8,285 nucleotides of DNA. Origin: Candidatus Omnitrophota bacterium (GTDB lineage: Bacteria; Omnitrophota; Gorgyraeia; Zapsychrales; JANLHA01). The notes beneath the pieces were generated by a model. It saw only the letters and a program-made list of their open reading frames with translations. It was not told where the DNA came from and did no database searches. Below, one piece after another: positions 5,678 to 8,285 of the stretch. The DNA lies in the NCBI GenBank assembly GCA_023247815.1, contig JAHFFS010000055.1, positions 1 through 8,285 on the forward strand. The letters are read 5' to 3'. A program made the translations under genes and the position numbers. Position 1 is the first letter of the stretch, and the number at the start of each line of letters is the position of its first letter.

Positions 5678-6837
5678 AAGGACAATACTTTTTTACATCA
5701 GAATCAGTAGGGAACGGTCATCCAGATAAAGTTTGTGATCAAATTTCCGACGCGGTGTTGGATTCGATTTTTAAAGATGACCCGAAGGGAAGGGTTGCCT
5801 GCGAGACGTTCATTTCGATGGGGCTCGTGATTGTCGGTGGAGAAATCACCACCACGTCTTATGTGGATGTTCATAAATTGGTGAGAAAAGTTTTAACCGA
5901 CATCGGATATACTCACCAAAAGTACGGATTCAATGCCGATACCGCGGCCATTTTGAACGCCATCAATTCGCAGTCGCCGGACATCGCCCAGGGAGTGGAT
6001 GCCGGGGGTGCTGGTGATCAAGGGATCATGATCGGATATGCTTGCGATGAAACTCCGGAATTGATGCCGCTGCCGATCATGCTCGCGCATCGATTGGTTC
6101 GTCGGGTTGAACAGGTTCGTAAAGAAAAAATATTGCATTATCTAGGCCCGGATTGTAAGAGTCAGGTGACGGTTGAATATGAAGATGATGTCCCGCAGCG
6201 CGTTGATACGGTTGTTTTGGCTTGTCAGCATACGGATGAAATCCTTGACTCGTCGGGAAAACGGATTACTGAAGATTCGAAGCGTGAAATCATCGATACG
6301 GTTGCGATGCCGATCGTTAAAGACCTGGTCGATGAAAAAACCAAATTTTATGTCAATGAAACCGGGAAATTTGTCATTGGCGGCCCGCAGTCGGATACCG
6401 GGGTCACTGGACGCAAGATCGTTGTCGATACGTATGGCGGTGTGGTTTCTCATGGGGGGGGTGCCTTTTCTGGAAAAGATCCCAGCAAAGTCGATCGTTC
6501 CGCGACCTATATGGCCCGCTATGTCGCGAAGAACATCGTCGCTGCTAAGTTGGCGAAGAAATGCTGGATCCAGCTGGGTTACGCGATCGGTAAGGCCGAA
6601 CCGGTCAGCGTCATGATTGATACCTTTGGCACTGGAAATGTTTCCGAACAGAAATTGGTTGAGGTTGTCCGTCGGAATTTCAATTTAACTCCCCGAGGAA
6701 TCATCAAGGAACTGGATCTGCTGAGGCCGATTTATCAAAATACCGCGGCTTATGGTCATTTTGGGCGAAGTGAATTCAGTTGGGAGAAAACGGATAAGGC
6801 CGCACGTTTGGAAAAAGAAATCATGGCGGTCGCCTAA
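5674..6837 (+). CDS. metK: S-adenosylmethionine synthetase (methionine adenosyltransferase)
   Basis: MetK makes S-adenosylmethionine from methionine and ATP, releasing phosphate and pyrophosphate. The 387-residue length is normal. The N-terminus FTSESVGNGHPDK places the catalytic His at residue 16; the family more often has SEG or TEG where NG stands here. GAGDQGIMIGYACDE (112-126) is the first PROSITE-type signature, and GGGAFSGKDP (261-270) is the second, the phosphate-binding loop. It is followed by KVDRSATYMARY, and GRKIVVDTYGG precedes it. Translation starts at a GTG (5674-5676) within a GTGA overlap with the previous stop, with AAAGGA at 5661-5666 upstream. Expression is therefore probably coupled to the nucleotidyltransferase. 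ahcY follows after a 98-nt spacer, so this pair supplies and clears the methyl-donor cycle. Confidence 0.97.
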   Translation: MKGQYFFTSESVGNGHPDKVCDQISDAVLDSIFKDDPKGRVACETFISMGLVIVGGEITTTSYVDVHKLVRKVLTDIGYTHQKYGFNADTAAILNAINSQSPDIAQGVDAGGAGDQGIMIGYACDETPELMPLPIMLAHRLVRRVEQVRKEKILHYLGPDCKSQVTVEYEDDVPQRVDTVVLACQHTDEILDSSGKRITEDSKREIIDTVAMPIVKDLVDEKTKFYVNETGKFVIGGPQSDTGVTGRKIVVDTYGGVVSHGGGAFSGKDPSKVDRSATYMARYVAKNIVAAKLAKKCWIQLGYAIGKAEPVSVMIDTFGTGNVSEQKLVEVVRRNFNLTPRGIIKELDLLRPIYQNTAAYGHFGRSEFSWEKTDKAARLEKEIMAVA

Positions 6838-6849
6838 AAAAGTATTAAC

Positions 6850-6878
6850 CTCGGGTGTGCTCTAAGCACACCCTTGAG
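6850..6878 (+). promoter_or_regulatory. Perfect hairpin in the metK-ahcY spacer
   Basis: GGGTGTGCT (6853-6861) and AGCACACCC (6865-6873) form nine unbroken base pairs around the three-base loop CTA. Three more pairs, CTC (6850-6852) with GAG (6876-6878), can extend the stem across a TT bulge. No T-run follows, so it is not a standard intrinsic terminator. It may be a processing or stability element, an attenuator, or part of a sensor RNA. I do not recognise the SAM-I or S-adenosylhomocysteine riboswitch consensus in the spacer. Confidence 0.5.
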
Positions 6879-6923
6879 ATAACAAAGCTGTGGTCTTCCA
6901 CCGTGTCCAATTCAAAAAAAAAT

Positions 6924-6931
6924 AAAGGGGA
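6924..6931 (+). promoter_or_regulatory. Ribosome binding site fixing the ahcY start
   Basis: AAAGGGGA ends a few nucleotides before the ATG at 6936. The longer reading frame could begin at a GTG at 6855, but that codon lies inside the hairpin stem, lacks such a site, and would add 27 residues unlike the family. Confidence 0.7.
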
Positions 6932-6935
6932 AAAG

Positions 6936-8252
6936 ATGAAGTCAACAACTGCGTCGAGCCGTGGGTATAAAGTCAAAGATATGTCCTTAGCCGAATGGGG
7001 ACGAAAAGAAATCACAATTGCCGAGAGTGAAATGCCGGGATTGATGTCCCTGCGCAAAGATCATGCGTCGCAGAAACCGTTGAAGGGGGCGCGCATCACT
7101 GGCTGCATTCACATGACCATCCAGACCGCGGTCTTGATTGAAACATTGATGGAGTTAGGGGCCCAGGTGCGTTGGTCATCGTGCAATATTTTTTCCACCC
7201 AGGATCACTCGGCAGCGGCTTTAGCGGCCAAAGGGATCCCGGTTTTTGCCTGGAAAGGGGAGACCGAAGAAGAGTATTATTGGTGCATTGATCAGACGCT
7301 CAAATGGCCGGATGGGAAGGGCCCGAATATGCTTTTAGATGACGGCGGTGATTTAACAAAGGTGGTGCATGAGAAATTTCCGGAATTGTTGAAAGAGATC
7401 CGCGGGCTTTCTGAAGAAACCACGACCGGTGTGCATCGGTTGGCGGAGATGGTCAAGGCCGGAGCATTGAAAGTCCCGGCGATCAACGTCAATGATTCCG
7501 TGACCAAGTCGAAATTTGATAATCTTTACGGCTGCCGAGAATCTTTGATCGATGGCATCAAACGGGCGACCGATGTGATGATTGCCGGCAAGGTTTGCGT
7601 CGTGGCCGGTTACGGTGACGTCGGGAAGGGATGCAGCCAGGCCTTGAAGGGAATGGGCGGCCGGGTTTTGATCACCGAAATCGATCCGATCTGCGCTTTA
7701 CAGGCGGCGATGGAAGGTTATAAGGTCATGAAAATGGACCAGGCGGCAAAGATGGGCGACATTTTTGTCACCACGACGGGCTGCTGCGATGTGATTCTTG
7801 GCCGGCATTTGGACATGATGAAAGATAACGTGATCGTCTGCAACATTGGTCATTTTGATTTGGAAATTGATATCGCTTATTTGAACAAACGCAAAGACAT
7901 CAAGAAGGAAAACATCAAGCCGCAAGTGGACCAGTACATTTATCCCGACGGAAAACGGATCATTGTTTTGGCGGAAGGGCGGCTGGTCAATTTGGGTTGT
8001 GCCACGGGACATCCGTCGTTTGTGATGAGCAATTCGTTTACCAATCAGGTGATGGCTCAGATCGAGTTGTTTAAAAACAGTGCCAAATATGAGAACAAGG
8101 TTTATATGATGCCGAAGCTGCTCGATGAAAAGGTGGCGCGATTGCATTTGCAGAAGATTGGCGTTGATCTCGACGAGTTAACTCCCAAGCAGTCGAAATA
8201 TATCGGAGTTAAGGCCGAAGGCCCATATAAGCCGGAACATTACCGTTATTGA
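6936..8252 (+). CDS. ahcY: Adenosylhomocysteinase (S-adenosylhomocysteine hydrolase)
   Basis: AhcY reversibly cleaves S-adenosylhomocysteine, the inhibitory product of methyltransferases, into adenosine and homocysteine, using tightly bound NAD. The 438-residue product from the ATG at 6936 begins near YKVKDMSLAEWGRKEI, as the family does. CNIFSTQDHSAAA (83-95) is the first signature. NDSVTKSKFDNLYG (186-199) carries substrate-contacting Lys191 and Asp195. GYGDVGKG (225-232) is the NAD-binding loop, and the C-terminus KPEHYRY provides the conserved Lys and Tyr that reach the neighbouring subunit's NAD. It follows metK after 98 nt and has its own strong ribosome site. Presence of this enzyme means homocysteine is recovered in one step rather than by the Pfs/LuxS route, although Pfs could be elsewhere. 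Confidence 0.97.
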   Translation: MKSTTASSRGYKVKDMSLAEWGRKEITIAESEMPGLMSLRKDHASQKPLKGARITGCIHMTIQTAVLIETLMELGAQVRWSSCNIFSTQDHSAAALAAKGIPVFAWKGETEEEYYWCIDQTLKWPDGKGPNMLLDDGGDLTKVVHEKFPELLKEIRGLSEETTTGVHRLAEMVKAGALKVPAINVNDSVTKSKFDNLYGCRESLIDGIKRATDVMIAGKVCVVAGYGDVGKGCSQALKGMGGRVLITEIDPICALQAAMEGYKVMKMDQAAKMGDIFVTTTGCCDVILGRHLDMMKDNVIVCNIGHFDLEIDIAYLNKRKDIKKENIKPQVDQYIYPDGKRIIVLAEGRLVNLGCATGHPSFVMSNSFTNQVMAQIELFKNSAKYENKVYMMPKLLDEKVARLHLQKIGVDLDELTPKQSKYIGVKAEGPYKPEHYRY

Positions 8253-8254
8253 TT

Positions 8255-8285
8255 AAGTCGCATGAATACAAGTCACAAAGTCGCA
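8255..8285 (+). repeat. Short direct octamer repeats at the window end
   Basis: AAGTCGCA occurs at 8255-8262 and again at 8278-8285, with a one-base variant AAGTCACA at 8270-8277, directly abutting the last copy. The array runs off the window, so its length is unknown. It may be chance or part of the next gene's leader. Confidence 0.3.

Noticed and set aside
6855..6935. N-terminal extension of ahcY from a GTG at 6855
   Set aside because: The extra 27 residues are unlike the family, the GTG lies in the hairpin stem without a ribosome site, and the ATG at 6936 has a strong one.
8262..8285. Start of a further gene at the ATG of 8262
   Set aside because: There is no ribosome site, and only eight codons are visible before the window ends.

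Overview
The window is a compact bacterial chromosomal segment in which every gene lies on the + strand. It is dominated by housekeeping and central regulatory genes. I see no insertion sequence, prophage, CRISPR array or defence gene. The lineage cannot be fixed from this sequence alone. The moderate GC content, a YvcK with an N-terminal membrane anchor, tRNA genes without encoded CCA, and a ptsN-yvcK-ptsH-ptsI cluster suggest an uncultivated bacterial phylum. Omnitrophota or a relative is my guess (inference, low confidence).

Region 1 (1-1032) is translation-related. It opens with the C-terminal end of UMP kinase (pyrH), which carries an in-frame TAA at 20-22. Ribosome recycling factor (frr) follows 11 nt later, as pyrH-frr does in many bacteria. 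Three tRNA genes come next, Lys(TTT), Leu(TAG) and Gly(GCC); the first begins 13 nt after the frr stop.

Region 2 (1160-4904) is a phosphotransferase-system regulatory cluster. It holds an EIIA of the fructose/Ntr type (ptsN), a membrane-anchored YvcK-family protein, HPr (ptsH) and enzyme I (ptsI). No EIIB or EIIC sugar permease is present, so a phosphorelay used for regulation fits better than sugar import, although permeases could be encoded elsewhere. HPr keeps both the His that EI phosphorylates and the Ser that HPr kinase would modify.

Region 3 (4910-8252) holds a short sugar-phosphate nucleotidyltransferase of unknown substrate, then S-adenosylmethionine synthetase (metK) and S-adenosylhomocysteinase (ahcY). 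The last two form two arms of the activated methyl cycle.

From ptsN to metK the junctions are very tight: 14 nt, 1 nt, an 8-nt overlap, 5 nt and a 4-nt overlap. This implies one transcript with translational coupling. Only ahcY is set off, by a 98-nt spacer with a strong hairpin and its own Shine-Dalgarno site.

Most genes are textbook members of their families. The points worth a second look are the broken pyrH end, the mixed PTS/YvcK cluster coupled to a nucleotidyltransferase and SAM synthesis, and the structured metK-ahcY spacer.
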